Shown: positions 1 through 8,630, counted from the stretch's first letter. The stretch is DNA of 20,343 nucleotides from CAZPQM01 sp964588995 (GCA_964588995.1 CAZPQM010000023.1:1-20343), one strand, 5' to 3'. The notes: a model not told the origin generated them from the sequence alone. A program made the numbers and translations.

Positions 1-64
<64 letters not shown>

Positions 65-361
65 ATATTATATAATTTCCACTGAATACGATTATATTCA
101 TATTCAGTGAATGTTACGGCTAGGCCGATAAGTGAAGCTCACCTACTGGTTCGCTTATTACATTGTTCCACGCTTCAAATCACGTGATAGACAACGATAC
201 ATACAACCCAAACCTGGATCGGAGACGTTGTCCTGATATATATTGGAACATAGTCCCTTATACCAATGAGAGCAGTGTTATAACGCTTCGTGCGGCTACT
301 TGCAAGTACCTTATGCCTTTATAGCTGCTTACGGAAGGCGAGCCTCTAAAGTCGCGAAGCG
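65..361. other. intergenic region between pilus-type operon and tRNA-fMet; contains an inverted repeat
   Basis: No convincing gene is seen. A perfect 9-bp inverted repeat, CACTGAATA (80-88) and TATTCAGTG (101-109), lies just upstream of the tRNA in its direction of transcription. It has no T-tract on either side, so it is more likely a regulatory or dispersed structure than an intrinsic terminator. The rest is AT-rich and shows no tmRNA, RNase P or SRP RNA core motif that I can recognise. No clear terminator follows the stop codon of the upstream gene at 362. Confidence 0.4.
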
Positions 362-1678
362 CTACCCCGCACTGACTGCCTGCCCTACATTGAAGATCGG
401 CATATACATCGCAATAATGATGAAACCAATCGTAGTACCCATAAAGACGATCATCGCCGGCTCCAGCAGTTCGGTCAGGCGATCAACTACCGTGTCGAAT
501 TCCTCTTCATAATATTTTGCCACCGTGTCGAACATATCGTCCATCGAACCGGTTTCCTCACCCACGGCAAGCATTTGCGAAAAGCTTTGCGGGATGATTG
601 GCTCATGTTCTGCATAAATCTCTGAAAGCGGTCGCCCTGCCGCCACCCCTTTCTTTACCTCGTCCAGCACTTCTTTATACCGTACGTTCCTGACCGACTT
701 CCTGATAATATCGAGCGACTCCAGCACCGATACGCCCGCCGCCGATAAGTTACCTTGTATCATCGCGATTTTTGCCAGCGTCGATTTCATGACAATGTCT
801 TTCACCAACGGCATACGGAGCAGCTTCCCATGCCACCAGTAACGCATTTTCGGACGGCTTCTCACCAGATAACGGAACATCAGGAACGCGCCGAGTATCG
901 CAAGCACCATAACACCACCCTGACTGGGATTGCGTAAAAATTCCGATATAGTGACAATCAGCTGCGTTGGCCCGGGTAGTTCATTCCCCATCGAGCCGAA
1001 CATGCGCTGGAAGACCGGCACCACTTTGATCAGCATAATCGCAATCACCGCTACCGCAACGCACAAAAGAATGGTCGGGTACATCAGCGCCCCTTTTACC
1101 TTGCTGCGGATTTTCTCCGTTTTCTCGAGCTGTACCGTCAAACGCTTGAGGAAGAAGGTCAGCTTACCCGAAGTTTCCCCGGCACGCAGCAGGTTGATAT
1201 AGACCGTATCAAACACTTTCGGATGTTCCGCAAAGGCTTCAGAAAGGGTCGTACCGGATTCCACTTTTTTATAGATCTGATGTACGACTTTTTTGAGGTG
1301 CGGATTATCAGATTGCTGCTCCAGCATTTCCAGCGTTTTCAGAATAGGCAGTCCGGCAGCGACCATCGTACCGAACTTCTTGGTGAACATCATCTTTTGC
1401 TTGTTCTTAATCTTGCGCGGATTATATTTCATATTCGCTGGTTTCTCCGCCTTGCGCGCCTTTTTCTCCTCCGGGGAGAGTTGTTTAGCTTCCGCTTTTT
1501 GTGCTTTGGCGAGCTTCTTATTGCTATTAGCCGCCTGTTTACCGGAGAGTTCTTCCAGTCCCGTTACAATCACCCGCATATCACGCAGGGTCATCTTGGC
1601 ATTTTCAAGCGAAGACGCTTCAATCTCGCCCGAACTCATAACGTTGTTCTGTATACCTTTCCATGCGTAGATGCTCAT
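362..1678 (-). CDS. GspF/PilC-type inner-membrane platform protein (T2SS/type IV pilus)
   Basis: 438 residues, close to the usual ~400 for this family. These polytopic inner-membrane proteins form the platform that couples the assembly ATPase to pilin extraction. Two T2SSF domains are visible. The first (about residues 98-225) contains FTKKFGTMVAAGLPILKTLE and LLRAGETSGKL, and the second (about 300-425) contains FSQMLAVGEETGSMDDMFD. Hydrophobic segments lie near 205-230, 255-275 and 408-430. Residues 45-95 form an unusually Lys/Ala-rich linker. The ATG start is preceded by AGGAG with 7-nt spacing. It is the last gene of a six-gene cluster, 182 bp after the ATPase gene. PilC, MshG and GspF cannot be told apart from sequence alone, but the context favours a pilus or MSHA-like system. 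Confidence 0.93.
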   Translation of the reverse strand: MSIYAWKGIQNNVMSSGEIEASSLENAKMTLRDMRVIVTGLEELSGKQAANSNKKLAKAQKAEAKQLSPEEKKARKAEKPANMKYNPRKIKNKQKMMFTKKFGTMVAAGLPILKTLEMLEQQSDNPHLKKVVHQIYKKVESGTTLSEAFAEHPKVFDTVYINLLRAGETSGKLTFFLKRLTVQLEKTEKIRSKVKGALMYPTILLCVAVAVIAIMLIKVVPVFQRMFGSMGNELPGPTQLIVTISEFLRNPSQGGVMVLAILGAFLMFRYLVRSRPKMRYWWHGKLLRMPLVKDIVMKSTLAKIAMIQGNLSAAGVSVLESLDIIRKSVRNVRYKEVLDEVKKGVAAGRPLSEIYAEHEPIIPQSFSQMLAVGEETGSMDDMFDTVAKYYEEEFDTVVDRLTELLEPAMIVFMGTTIGFIIIAMYMPIFNVGQAVSAG

Positions 1679-1860
1679 TTTATTGCTCCTGCGCTACGTT
1701 ACTACTTCGCGCAATGAGCCTAAGCGCCTCTTGCTGAAAGCAAGCCACGCATATAGGCCGTGTCATCGACACGATGCGCATTAAATGGGTCGCATTACTA
1801 TGCTCCCCAGTGAAATAACCATTCCTAAAACCTAAAACCTGAAACCCGAAACCTGTCATA
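1679..1860 (-). repeat. intergenic heptamer repeats and hairpin between the ATPase and platform genes
   Basis: At 1824-1855 there are four and a half tandem 7-bp units: CCTAAAA twice, CCTGAAA, CCCGAAA and CCTG. On the coding (minus) strand this is a telomere-like TTTNAGG series. A separate perfect 6-bp hairpin, CGTGTC-ATC-GACACG, lies at 1759-1773. No gene is seen. The 182-bp gap is long for a tight operon, so transcript processing or a secondary promoter is possible, but I see no good -10/-35 pair. Confidence 0.6.
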
Positions 1861-3747
1861 TTAATCCATCACCAGAATTCGTTTATATTCTTCTACGCTG
1901 ATAACCCCTTCTTTAATCAGCTCGCGAGCGGTTGCCTGCATGGTGCGGAACCCTTCCTCTTTCGCAATCGTCTTAATCTCCATATCATTGGCACCTTTAA
2001 GCACCGCCTGCTTAATATTGGGCGTGACGACCAGCACTTCATGCACGGCTCGCCTGCCTTTTACACCGGTATGCATACAGGCGTCGCAGCCTGCTCCTTT
2101 TGCCGGTTGGACCAGCTTCGCTTCACTTTTTGAAAAGCCGAGGCTGATCAACTCTTCCTGCGTTATCTCTTCATCATGTGTTTTGCAGGACGGGCAGATT
2201 TTCCGCGCCAGACGCTGAGCAATCACCAGGCTCAGTGCTGAGGTAATCAGATAGTCCGGTACACCCATATTGATCAGACGAGTAATCGTAGACGGTGCGT
2301 CATTGGTATGCAGGGTTGAGAGGACAAGGTGGCCGGTCAGCGAGGCTTTTACCGCAATATCGCTCGTCTCCTTATCACGAATTTCTCCAACCATAATTAC
2401 TTCCGGATCCTGCCGTAGAAAAGAGCGTAGCGCCTCAGCAAAGCCGAGTCCGATATCATCACGCACCTGCACCTGACCGATTCCTTCCAGATCATATTCA
2501 ACCGGATCCTCTGCTGTGAGAATATTGGTGCCGGGTTGGTTCAGTTCTTTCAGTATACCGTATAAGGTGGTCGATTTACCGGAACCCGTTGGGCCAGTCA
2601 CGAGGATCATACCTTGCGGGCTATGGGAAGCCTTTCGCACTGCAGCAAGCGATTCCGCCTCAAGTCCCAACTCATCAAGTTCAAAGTTCGCACTCTCCGG
2701 GTCAAGTATTCGCATTACGACGCGCTCACCATGCGCAGCAGGCAATACGGACACCCGAATATCCACGGTTTTTTCTGCGAGATCGGTCGTGATCGCACCA
2801 TCCTGCGGTAAACGGCGCTCGGCAATATCCAGCTTGGATAGAATTTTAATACGCGTTACTACGGCAGCGTAATTCATCATCAGGAATTCGTCGAACTCAT
2901 CCATCAACTGCAACACACCATCCTTACGGAAACGGATGCGTGCGCGCTCGCGAAAGGTTTCAATATGAATGTCGCTCACCCCCGCGACAATGGCATCGAC
3001 CAGAACCTGATTCACAAAGTCGATCACATCCGAGCCTGAAGCGGCAATCGTCAGCTTGGCTTTTTCCTTATCCTCCTGATCGTTTAACGCATCGAGGTTA
3101 ACGTCAGCCGAAGCGCAAGCTGCCTGTTTTATATCGGCCTGATCGGCAGTCAGCTCTGCCAGATTGACCCCTTGCTCCTCAGCCTGTTCGGGCGTTAGTA
3201 AATCTGCCGGGTCCAACTCCCCTGCGGTAAGCGCCTGCTGCCGCAAGGCATGCATTTCCGGGTTCGGATCGTTCTCAGCCAGAATAAACTGATCGAACGC
3301 GGAAAGTTCCGTTACATGCGTTCGAATGTGGTACCCCGTCATCAATTTCAGCTCATTGACATAGCGCAACCCCTTGGGGTCGGCGATGGCAACATGCAGA
3401 TAGGTATCATCCAGTTTAAAGGGCAAGACACGGTTACGTGTGATGAACGCCGGCGGAATTTTGTCCTTCAGCGGGCGCTGATGAATCGCTTCGGCATCGA
3501 GTTGCACCGTATCGAATCCGAATACATGCGCAAAACGTTTGGCGATTTCAGCCTCATCAACCGCGCCTTTATTGAGCAAATGGCTGACAATACCTTCACC
3601 CGGCTCGGCTTCACTCATATCAAACGCAGCACTCGGCACCACGTCATTATCGCGCAGGAAATCACCCAGCATCCGGTCCGCATCATGAGGTAACAGCAGC
3701 ATTATATACCATCCCCGAACATGCTTATGGCCCGTTAAAATTGACAT
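1861..3747 (-). CDS. GspE/PilB-family assembly ATPase (T2SS/type IV pilus)
   Basis: Up to 628 residues, typical for PilB/GspE/MshE. It is the cytoplasmic hexameric ATPase that powers pilin polymerisation. An N-terminal T2SSE_N-like domain occupies about residues 45-160, followed by an Asp/Glu/Ala-rich linker and the ATPase core from about 235. Walker A is GPTGSGKST at 385-393. Walker B is VIMVGEIRD at 450-458, followed by the His box GHLVLSTLHTNDA. A zinc tetracysteine is present at C518, C521, C554 and C557, as in true assembly ATPases and unlike PilT retraction motors. The start is uncertain. The first ATG (3747) lies at the edge of a palindromic repeat and has no Shine-Dalgarno. ATG at 3702 (residue 16) follows GGGGATGG and is a good alternative. 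Confidence 0.95.
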   Translation of the reverse strand: MSILTGHKHVRGWYIMLLLPHDADRMLGDFLRDNDVVPSAAFDMSEAEPGEGIVSHLLNKGAVDEAEIAKRFAHVFGFDTVQLDAEAIHQRPLKDKIPPAFITRNRVLPFKLDDTYLHVAIADPKGLRYVNELKLMTGYHIRTHVTELSAFDQFILAENDPNPEMHALRQQALTAGELDPADLLTPEQAEEQGVNLAELTADQADIKQAACASADVNLDALNDQEDKEKAKLTIAASGSDVIDFVNQVLVDAIVAGVSDIHIETFRERARIRFRKDGVLQLMDEFDEFLMMNYAAVVTRIKILSKLDIAERRLPQDGAITTDLAEKTVDIRVSVLPAAHGERVVMRILDPESANFELDELGLEAESLAAVRKASHSPQGMILVTGPTGSGKSTTLYGILKELNQPGTNILTAEDPVEYDLEGIGQVQVRDDIGLGFAEALRSFLRQDPEVIMVGEIRDKETSDIAVKASLTGHLVLSTLHTNDAPSTITRLINMGVPDYLITSALSLVIAQRLARKICPSCKTHDEEITQEELISLGFSKSEAKLVQPAKGAGCDACMHTGVKGRRAVHEVLVVTPNIKQAVLKGANDMEIKTIAKEEGFRTMQATARELIKEGVISVEEYKRILVMD

Positions 3748-3750
3748 TGT

Positions 3751-3824
3751 ACTGTTTCCCTCGGACCAGATCCGAGGGTCTACCCCATTTTATAGATCCC
3801 CGGTTCAAGCCCGGGGAATACAGT
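3751..3824. repeat. compound palindromic repeat upstream of the ATPase gene
   Basis: Two hairpins stand side by side: CCCTCGGA (3758-3765) with TCCGAGGG (3771-3778), and TCCCCGG (3797-3803) with CCGGGGA (3811-3817). They are enclosed by a matching outer arm, ACTGT (3751-3755) with ACAGT (3820-3824), so the whole block can fold as a cruciform. The hairpin sequences resemble dispersed intergenic palindromes common in alphaproteobacteria. The block fills the space between the secretin stop and the ATPase start and could attenuate or process the operon transcript. Confidence 0.75.
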
Positions 3825-3849
3825 GTAATATTGGCCAGAATCCTATCCA

Positions 3850-5409
3850 TTAAATTATTCTCGGTGCGATAAAGACCATCAGCTCGCGGCGGTTATCTTC
3901 CGCATTGTCGCGGCGGAAGAGACGGCCTGCACCGGGTACGTCACCCAGCCCCGGTACCTTATCGCTGCTTTGCGTTTTATTCTCATCGTAGATTCCCCCG
4001 ATGATCACAATCGAACCATTCCGCGACACGAGACTGGTTTTAATCTCACTCTTGCGGATTGGCGGATTTGGCTGCGAAGTATCCACGGTATCTTTATTCA
4101 CCGTGATATCCATCACCAGATTACCGTCACCCACGACAGTCGGGCGGACGGCAAGCTTTAAACCGGCTTCCTTAAACTCAATATTGGTACCTTCCTCCGA
4201 AACCGTTTCATAGGGCACTTCATCACCCTGGAAAATCACGGCTTCCTGATTGTCCAGCGTGAACACTTTCGGGTTGGAGATCACCTTGCTTAAGCCCTCT
4301 TCTTCCAGGGCTGTCAGCTCCAATTTCAGATCGGTGGAATTACCAATCCCGGCGAGGAAACCAATACCGCCAAAGGCACTTGGCAAGGCAAGCTCTACAG
4401 CAGAGCCGGTCGAGTCACCAATCTGCAGACCGGTGCCGCCAGCACCTGCCACACCACCGGTCGCAAAGGTGTTACCCTGCGCAGTCGTATCGGCACTCTG
4501 CACCCCGAAGCGAGCACCAAGCGCACGCTCGAATCCATCCGTGACTTCAACGATAAAGGCTTCAATAAAGACCTGCTGCGTGCGAGAATCTACTTCCTCT
4601 ACCAGCCGCGAAATCACCTTCATATCGTCTTTTCGTGCTTTCACAATCATCAGGTTTTTGCGCATATCCACCGTGATTTCGGGTCGTGTGTCACGCAGTC
4701 CAGATCCGGATTCACCACCGGCTCCCTTTTTAATGTCAATGATACCGGAGAGCATCTCCTTTACCTCTTCCGGGTTCGTGTAATAGAGCTTAAAGACTTC
4801 CGTAAAGACCGGCTCACTCGCCTGTTTCAGCTGCATCGCTTTTTGCATGTTTTCTTTACGTTTGCGATTGAAATCTTCAATTGCCATCACAGTCGCCTGA
4901 TCATGAATACGGATGATATTCGACTTATGATCCACATGCTTCGCAAGCCCTTTCATACTCAGGATAGAATCCAGCACACTCGGCCATTTAACCCCTTCAA
5001 CCTTGGCGGTCACCAGCGTATTCACCTCATCCGAGACCATGAAATTCATGCCGGTAATATCGGCGAGCATATCGGCAAAGGTACGGATATCGACGTTCTC
5101 CACATTGAGATCGATCTCGAAATTATTCTGATATTTCGATGTTTCTATCTCGTCGAATTTCGGCGGTTGTTCGGTGCTGATATGCTTGCGCGCATCGCGG
5201 CGAATCGAATGATCCTTACTCGTATCAACGCGCGGACCGAAATGGGCCTCGCGTATGTTTCGTTCGGCACTCTGCGCGATAAATTTCTCTTTGTTTAACA
5301 ATGAATCCTGCTCGATCAGGTTATTTTCCAGATCAACCGTTTTTGTCTGACAGCCCGCCAACAGCACCGTAGCCATTATACAGGAAAAAACTCTGGTTCG
5401 CTTACACAT
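3850..5409 (-). CDS. outer-membrane secretin, PilQ/MshL type, lipoprotein
   Basis: 519 residues. Secretins form the multimeric outer-membrane pore through which the pilus or substrate passes. An N-terminal signal ends in a lipobox (VLLAGC, Cys20), so it is predicted to be lipidated. An STN/N0-like domain lies at about 95-170 (starting FEIDLNVENVDIRTFADMLA). An N1/secretin_N domain follows at about 195-285, containing VFKLYYTNPEEVKEML. The C-terminal secretin pore domain contains EAFIVEV, VISNPKVFTLDNQEAVIFQG and the signature VPGLGDVPGAGRLF near the end. No AMIN domain is present, and the length is nearer MshL than classical PilQ. AAGGGG upstream of the ATG supports the start. The preceding gene ends 2 bp before it, so the two are probably translated together. 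Confidence 0.94.
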   Translation of the reverse strand: MCKRTRVFSCIMATVLLAGCQTKTVDLENNLIEQDSLLNKEKFIAQSAERNIREAHFGPRVDTSKDHSIRRDARKHISTEQPPKFDEIETSKYQNNFEIDLNVENVDIRTFADMLADITGMNFMVSDEVNTLVTAKVEGVKWPSVLDSILSMKGLAKHVDHKSNIIRIHDQATVMAIEDFNRKRKENMQKAMQLKQASEPVFTEVFKLYYTNPEEVKEMLSGIIDIKKGAGGESGSGLRDTRPEITVDMRKNLMIVKARKDDMKVISRLVEEVDSRTQQVFIEAFIVEVTDGFERALGARFGVQSADTTAQGNTFATGGVAGAGGTGLQIGDSTGSAVELALPSAFGGIGFLAGIGNSTDLKLELTALEEEGLSKVISNPKVFTLDNQEAVIFQGDEVPYETVSEEGTNIEFKEAGLKLAVRPTVVGDGNLVMDITVNKDTVDTSQPNPPIRKSEIKTSLVSRNGSIVIIGGIYDENKTQSSDKVPGLGDVPGAGRLFRRDNAEDNRRELMVFIAPRII

Positions 5410-5411
5410 GG

Positions 5412-5801
5412 CTAATTCCCCTTACCTTGTTGCTGTATCAGTTTATTGCTGACCGTCAGTTCAACCAGATCATCGCCGACCTTTACGGCCACCCCTTCTA
5501 GGGAGATACGGTCCACCGTGCCGCCTTCTTTACCTAACCGCTCGCCCGGCTCGATTATGAACGTGCTGGTGCCGCCTGAAGTGGTGACTATCGCCCGTGC
5601 CTTCTCCTGGCTGGACACGACGCCTATCAGCTTGTAAGCCATGAGCGGCTGCGTCGTGAGGGCTTTTTTACCCGTGCTACTTGCCGTAGCTGTCGGTCCG
5701 TTATTAGCACTGCCAAATGGTGCGAACGGATCGCGTTTTGCATCTGCTGCACCGCAGCATAGCAAGGTCGCCGTTAGCGTTGTTACTGCTACTATTTTCA
5801 T
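5412..5801 (-). CDS. PilP-like periplasmic pilus assembly protein
   Basis: 129 residues from the ATG at 5801, which is preceded by AGAGGGGG. A longer reading to 5873 would overlap the upstream gene by 41 bp, lacks this site, and would bury the signal peptide. Residues 1-20 form a signal peptide ending AADA. The PilP hallmark RDPFAPF follows directly. The remainder is the small beta-sandwich HR domain, with MAYKLIGVVSSQEKARAIV and a GERLGKEGGTVDRI segment matching the PilP pattern. PilP family members link the inner-membrane PilN/PilO complex to the secretin. Here the gene sits between the PilO-like and secretin genes, exactly where pilP lies in pilMNOPQ operons. It could equally be called MshK-like. 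Confidence 0.82.
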   Translation of the reverse strand: MKIVAVTTLTATLLCCGAADAKRDPFAPFGSANNGPTATASSTGKKALTTQPLMAYKLIGVVSSQEKARAIVTTSGGTSTFIIEPGERLGKEGGTVDRISLEGVAVKVGDDLVELTVSNKLIQQQGKGN

Positions 5802-5832
5802 ATTCCCCCTCTTTGCGCCCCTAAGGTTATGG

Positions 5833-6534
5833 TTAGTATGCGGCCAGCACCGCGTTAAATGGCTCTTTATCAATCGTATAGGTCGCGAGCTTCAAATTCA
5901 CCGAAAGTACCCCCGGATTATTGCTGTCCGTCGATACCTGTTCCGACTTTACGGTAAGTAACGGCCTTGATTCGGCGAGGTCTTTTTTAAACTCGACGTA
6001 ATCATGAAATTTACCGGCAAGGCTGATCGTGACCTCGGTCGCATCAACGGCCGGATAATCGGCATGGCTAGCGGTCTGGCCTTTTTGTAAATTCTGAATC
6101 GCAAGCTTATGGACCATCGCCAGCTGGCTGATAGACTGGTAGAGCTGGTCAACATTTTGCGTATTGTCAAACGCGTTAAGAAGCGCTTCGAATTGCGGGC
6201 CTTCCGTTTTAATTTGCTGCGTTAATCTGCGCTCACGCTCGGCCAGTTCAATCAATTCCAGCTCTTTCGATTCCAGCGTTTCAAGCTCCGCCTGCAGCGT
6301 TTGCATGGTGCGATACGAAGGAAGCGCATAGAACGAAACGTAGCAAGCCACCGCAAGCACCATGGCGGTTGATAAAAGAATCACCCGCTTGTACGGTTGC
6401 AGTGACTTGCTAACTGCCTTCTCCCTCCGAGGCATTTTGTTCGCCGTTTCGGCTCGATCACCCTTCGGCGCTTTCATTTTTGCGATGAGCGATTTCATCA
6501 ATTCGCCCATATCCTGATTCAAATCGATCGCCAT
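5833..6534 (-). CDS. PilO-like inner-membrane alignment protein
   Basis: 233 residues. The layout is that of PilO. A cytoplasmic basic N-terminus (1-48) is followed by one membrane segment (about 50-70, starting VILLSTAMVLAVACYVSF). A coiled coil (about 73-112) comes next, then a periplasmic ferredoxin-like domain with the characteristic YQSISQLAMVHKLAIQNL stretch and FHDYVEFKKDLAESRPLL. PilO pairs with PilN to form the inner-membrane ring beneath the secretin. The start follows GGGGAG with good spacing, and only 1 bp separates it from the stop of the PilM-PilN-like gene. The family is divergent, so the call rests on architecture, motif and gene order together. Confidence 0.85.
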   Translation of the reverse strand: MAIDLNQDMGELMKSLIAKMKAPKGDRAETANKMPRREKAVSKSLQPYKRVILLSTAMVLAVACYVSFYALPSYRTMQTLQAELETLESKELELIELAERERRLTQQIKTEGPQFEALLNAFDNTQNVDQLYQSISQLAMVHKLAIQNLQKGQTASHADYPAVDATEVTISLAGKFHDYVEFKKDLAESRPLLTVKSEQVSTDSNNPGVLSVNLKLATYTIDKEPFNAVLAAY

Positions 6535-6535
6535 G

Positions 6536-8392
6536 TTATTCTCCCCCCAGCTTAGCGGTCAGAGCGAAGGCTTTTATCGCACCGCTCTCCGTCACCGCTT
6601 CGGTCTGCATGGTTTTTAAGGTCACGTTATCAAATACATCGGTCGTTGATAAAATGCGGATGAACTCCAGAATATGCTGGTCGGCAACGGAGTTTCCTGC
6701 GATCGAAAATTCGTTCGTTTGGTTGTAGTTGATATCCGTCAGCCACATCCCGTAAGGAATATTTTCATAGATTACGTTATATGCACCGAGCACTTCGAGC
6801 TGGTTCGGCGTAAGCCCCTGCCCTACAGCCTGAAGCTCCTCCATTTTTGTAACAACGCCTGAGAGCCGGTTCACTTCCGCCGTGAGGCGTTGATGCTCGG
6901 TATCTACCGGAATAAGCCCCTTAATCTCAGCCTGATAACCTGCATTGGTCGTCTGGAAATAGAGCGTGACCCCTGCTACCATTGCGATCACGGCAGCCGT
7001 GGAAACACCCAGCGCCATACGCGATTTCAGATTGACCTGACTCACCTTTTTCAAACGGCTGACATGGGGGATCAGGTTAACATTATCCCGCCCCAGCTTA
7101 CCTTTATGTTTATCGTAGATATCGAGCTTGCGCATCGCGAGCCCCATCACCACGGAAGAACCCCGCATATGCTGCGTGCGTTCCGGTGCCGCCATCGGCT
7201 TCGGCAGGGCAATACTATCGGCCATATCCAGCAGCTCGACCTCATAACAGCTGACGAGCGTTTTGAGCATGCGGCAAAGCCCTTTTGAGAAGCTGGTCGA
7301 ATGCAGCATACGGATGCTCCATTCGCCGCGTTTCTCGCCGCCGCGCGTGCTCTCATGGGTGGAAATAATCTGCTTCACCTGCGAGGCCAGCCGTTTTACA
7401 AATTCATGATCGCCCACTTTTTCAAACAGGTTGGATTTGTCCTGATCCGAGATAAACAACTCATAGACATAGGGTTTGCCGTGATCGCTGATATAAATAA
7501 ACTGATCCTGCAAATCGAATTTAACAAAGCCTATAGCTTCGTCGATAGGCGCTTTGCCGGTTAATTGCACGGCATTAACCACCGAGAAACAACGCACATC
7601 GACCACCACCGGCTTCAGCCCGGCTTTGCTGGCAATATCGGTATATCTCTTAATTGTGGAATGTTTGGCTGCGACAAACAGCACATCCATGCTGAGCTTT
7701 TCTTCCTGCCGGCGGATAACCTCATAATGGATTGAATAATGTTTCAGATCGTCTGCCAGCTGAACGAAATTTTCCCAGAACGAACCAAGTTCAATCGCCG
7801 CCTCGATATCGGCATCTTCCATGAGTGGTAATTCGATCGTTTTGACAATTGCTTCATCTACCGGGATGGCAATGGCAGCTTCTTTGGTTTTTATTTTGTG
7901 CGTCTTAATCAGATCAGCCAGTGCAGCCGCACGCTCGCTATCGGTTTTGTTTAATGCCACACTGGAAACAAGCGTTTTGAGCTTCCACTCTTTGCCGGTA
8001 AAGCGCATTTCACATAACGATACGCGTTCATTAGAAATATCTACTCCGACCAGCATATCTTTCTGGTCGTTAAAGCGCTTGCAGATTTCCTTGAGCGTTG
8101 CCGGATTCGCACTGGCCTCAGCGGTTTTAGGCGATACCGTTTTACGTTTACCCGGAATAATACCGGCAGCCTTTAAATCGTCAGTGATGCTTTCTTCGAT
8201 TAGGTCTTCCTGATCGACCGATGCCATGTCATTCTCCAGAATAGCATACTCACTTACAGGCTCAGACGGTTGAGATAATTCCTCATGCGGCTCCGGTGAA
8301 GCGGTAGGTTCCTGGTGCTTAAACGGCACGACCGCCCCGTTTTTAGACGAAATCGATTGTTCTGATATTTCCATTCTGCCGAATACACTCAT
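6536..8392 (-). CDS. PilM-PilN-like fusion protein (alignment complex)
   Basis: 618 residues in one frame. Residues 1-110 are acidic and appear disordered. Residues 112-430 resemble the actin-like PilM/GspL ATPase fold, beginning LVGVDISNERVSL with the later segments AAIAIPVDEAIVKTIELPL and VLFVAAKHSTIKRY. NVNLIPHVSRLK (437-448) matches the short PilN N-terminal peptide that docks into PilM. A single membrane helix (459-479) and a PilN-like periplasmic coiled coil plus globular domain complete it. In classical systems PilM and PilN are separate proteins bound through this same peptide. GspL and MshI-type proteins join equivalent parts. The ATG is preceded by GGGGAGG with 8-nt spacing. It is the first gene of the operon. 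Confidence 0.85.
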   Translation of the reverse strand: MSVFGRMEISEQSISSKNGAVVPFKHQEPTASPEPHEELSQPSEPVSEYAILENDMASVDQEDLIEESITDDLKAAGIIPGKRKTVSPKTAEASANPATLKEICKRFNDQKDMLVGVDISNERVSLCEMRFTGKEWKLKTLVSSVALNKTDSERAAALADLIKTHKIKTKEAAIAIPVDEAIVKTIELPLMEDADIEAAIELGSFWENFVQLADDLKHYSIHYEVIRRQEEKLSMDVLFVAAKHSTIKRYTDIASKAGLKPVVVDVRCFSVVNAVQLTGKAPIDEAIGFVKFDLQDQFIYISDHGKPYVYELFISDQDKSNLFEKVGDHEFVKRLASQVKQIISTHESTRGGEKRGEWSIRMLHSTSFSKGLCRMLKTLVSCYEVELLDMADSIALPKPMAAPERTQHMRGSSVVMGLAMRKLDIYDKHKGKLGRDNVNLIPHVSRLKKVSQVNLKSRMALGVSTAAVIAMVAGVTLYFQTTNAGYQAEIKGLIPVDTEHQRLTAEVNRLSGVVTKMEELQAVGQGLTPNQLEVLGAYNVIYENIPYGMWLTDINYNQTNEFSIAGNSVADQHILEFIRILSTTDVFDNVTLKTMQTEAVTESGAIKAFALTAKLGGE

Positions 8393-8418
8393 AGGATATT
8401 CCTCCCCAAACCAATTTT

Positions 8419-8424
8419 ATTGTA
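8419..8424 (-). promoter_or_regulatory. candidate -10 element of the pilus-type operon
   Basis: On the minus strand TACAAT lies about 26 bp upstream of the first start codon of the operon, leaving a leader of about 20 nt that holds the GGGGAGG ribosome site. No good -35 match is seen at 16-18 bp spacing, so an activator may be needed, or a different sigma factor used. Confidence 0.35.
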
Positions 8425-8595
8425 GCACGGCGGGACAAGAATATTGAGCGTTTAAATACTTGATATAATTAGATTATTTATGTTTGTTATCGTATTTATT
8501 AGATGTAATTTTAGCTAAAACCCACACTATATTTTAAATTTTCTGTTACAATGAGGCTAAGTAGTTGAGTTGTAATGTAACTTATGTACTTTTCT

Positions 8596-8624
8596 TTCAA
8601 ATGCAGACTTTAACCGGCTATAAT
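8596..8624 (+). promoter_or_regulatory. candidate sigma70-type promoter ahead of a small RNA or the fliN leader
   Basis: TTCAAA (8596-8601), a 17-bp spacer and a perfect TATAAT (8619-8624) form the best promoter in the 420-bp divergent intergenic region. Transcription would start near 8631, at the base of the hairpin described next and about 180 nt before fliN. Confidence 0.5.
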
Positions 8625-8630
8625 CCAAGC

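Noticed and set aside
80..109. Inverted repeat as terminator of the pilus-type operon
   Set aside because: It is about 250 bp past the last stop codon and no T-run follows on the minus strand, where tRNA-fMet begins.
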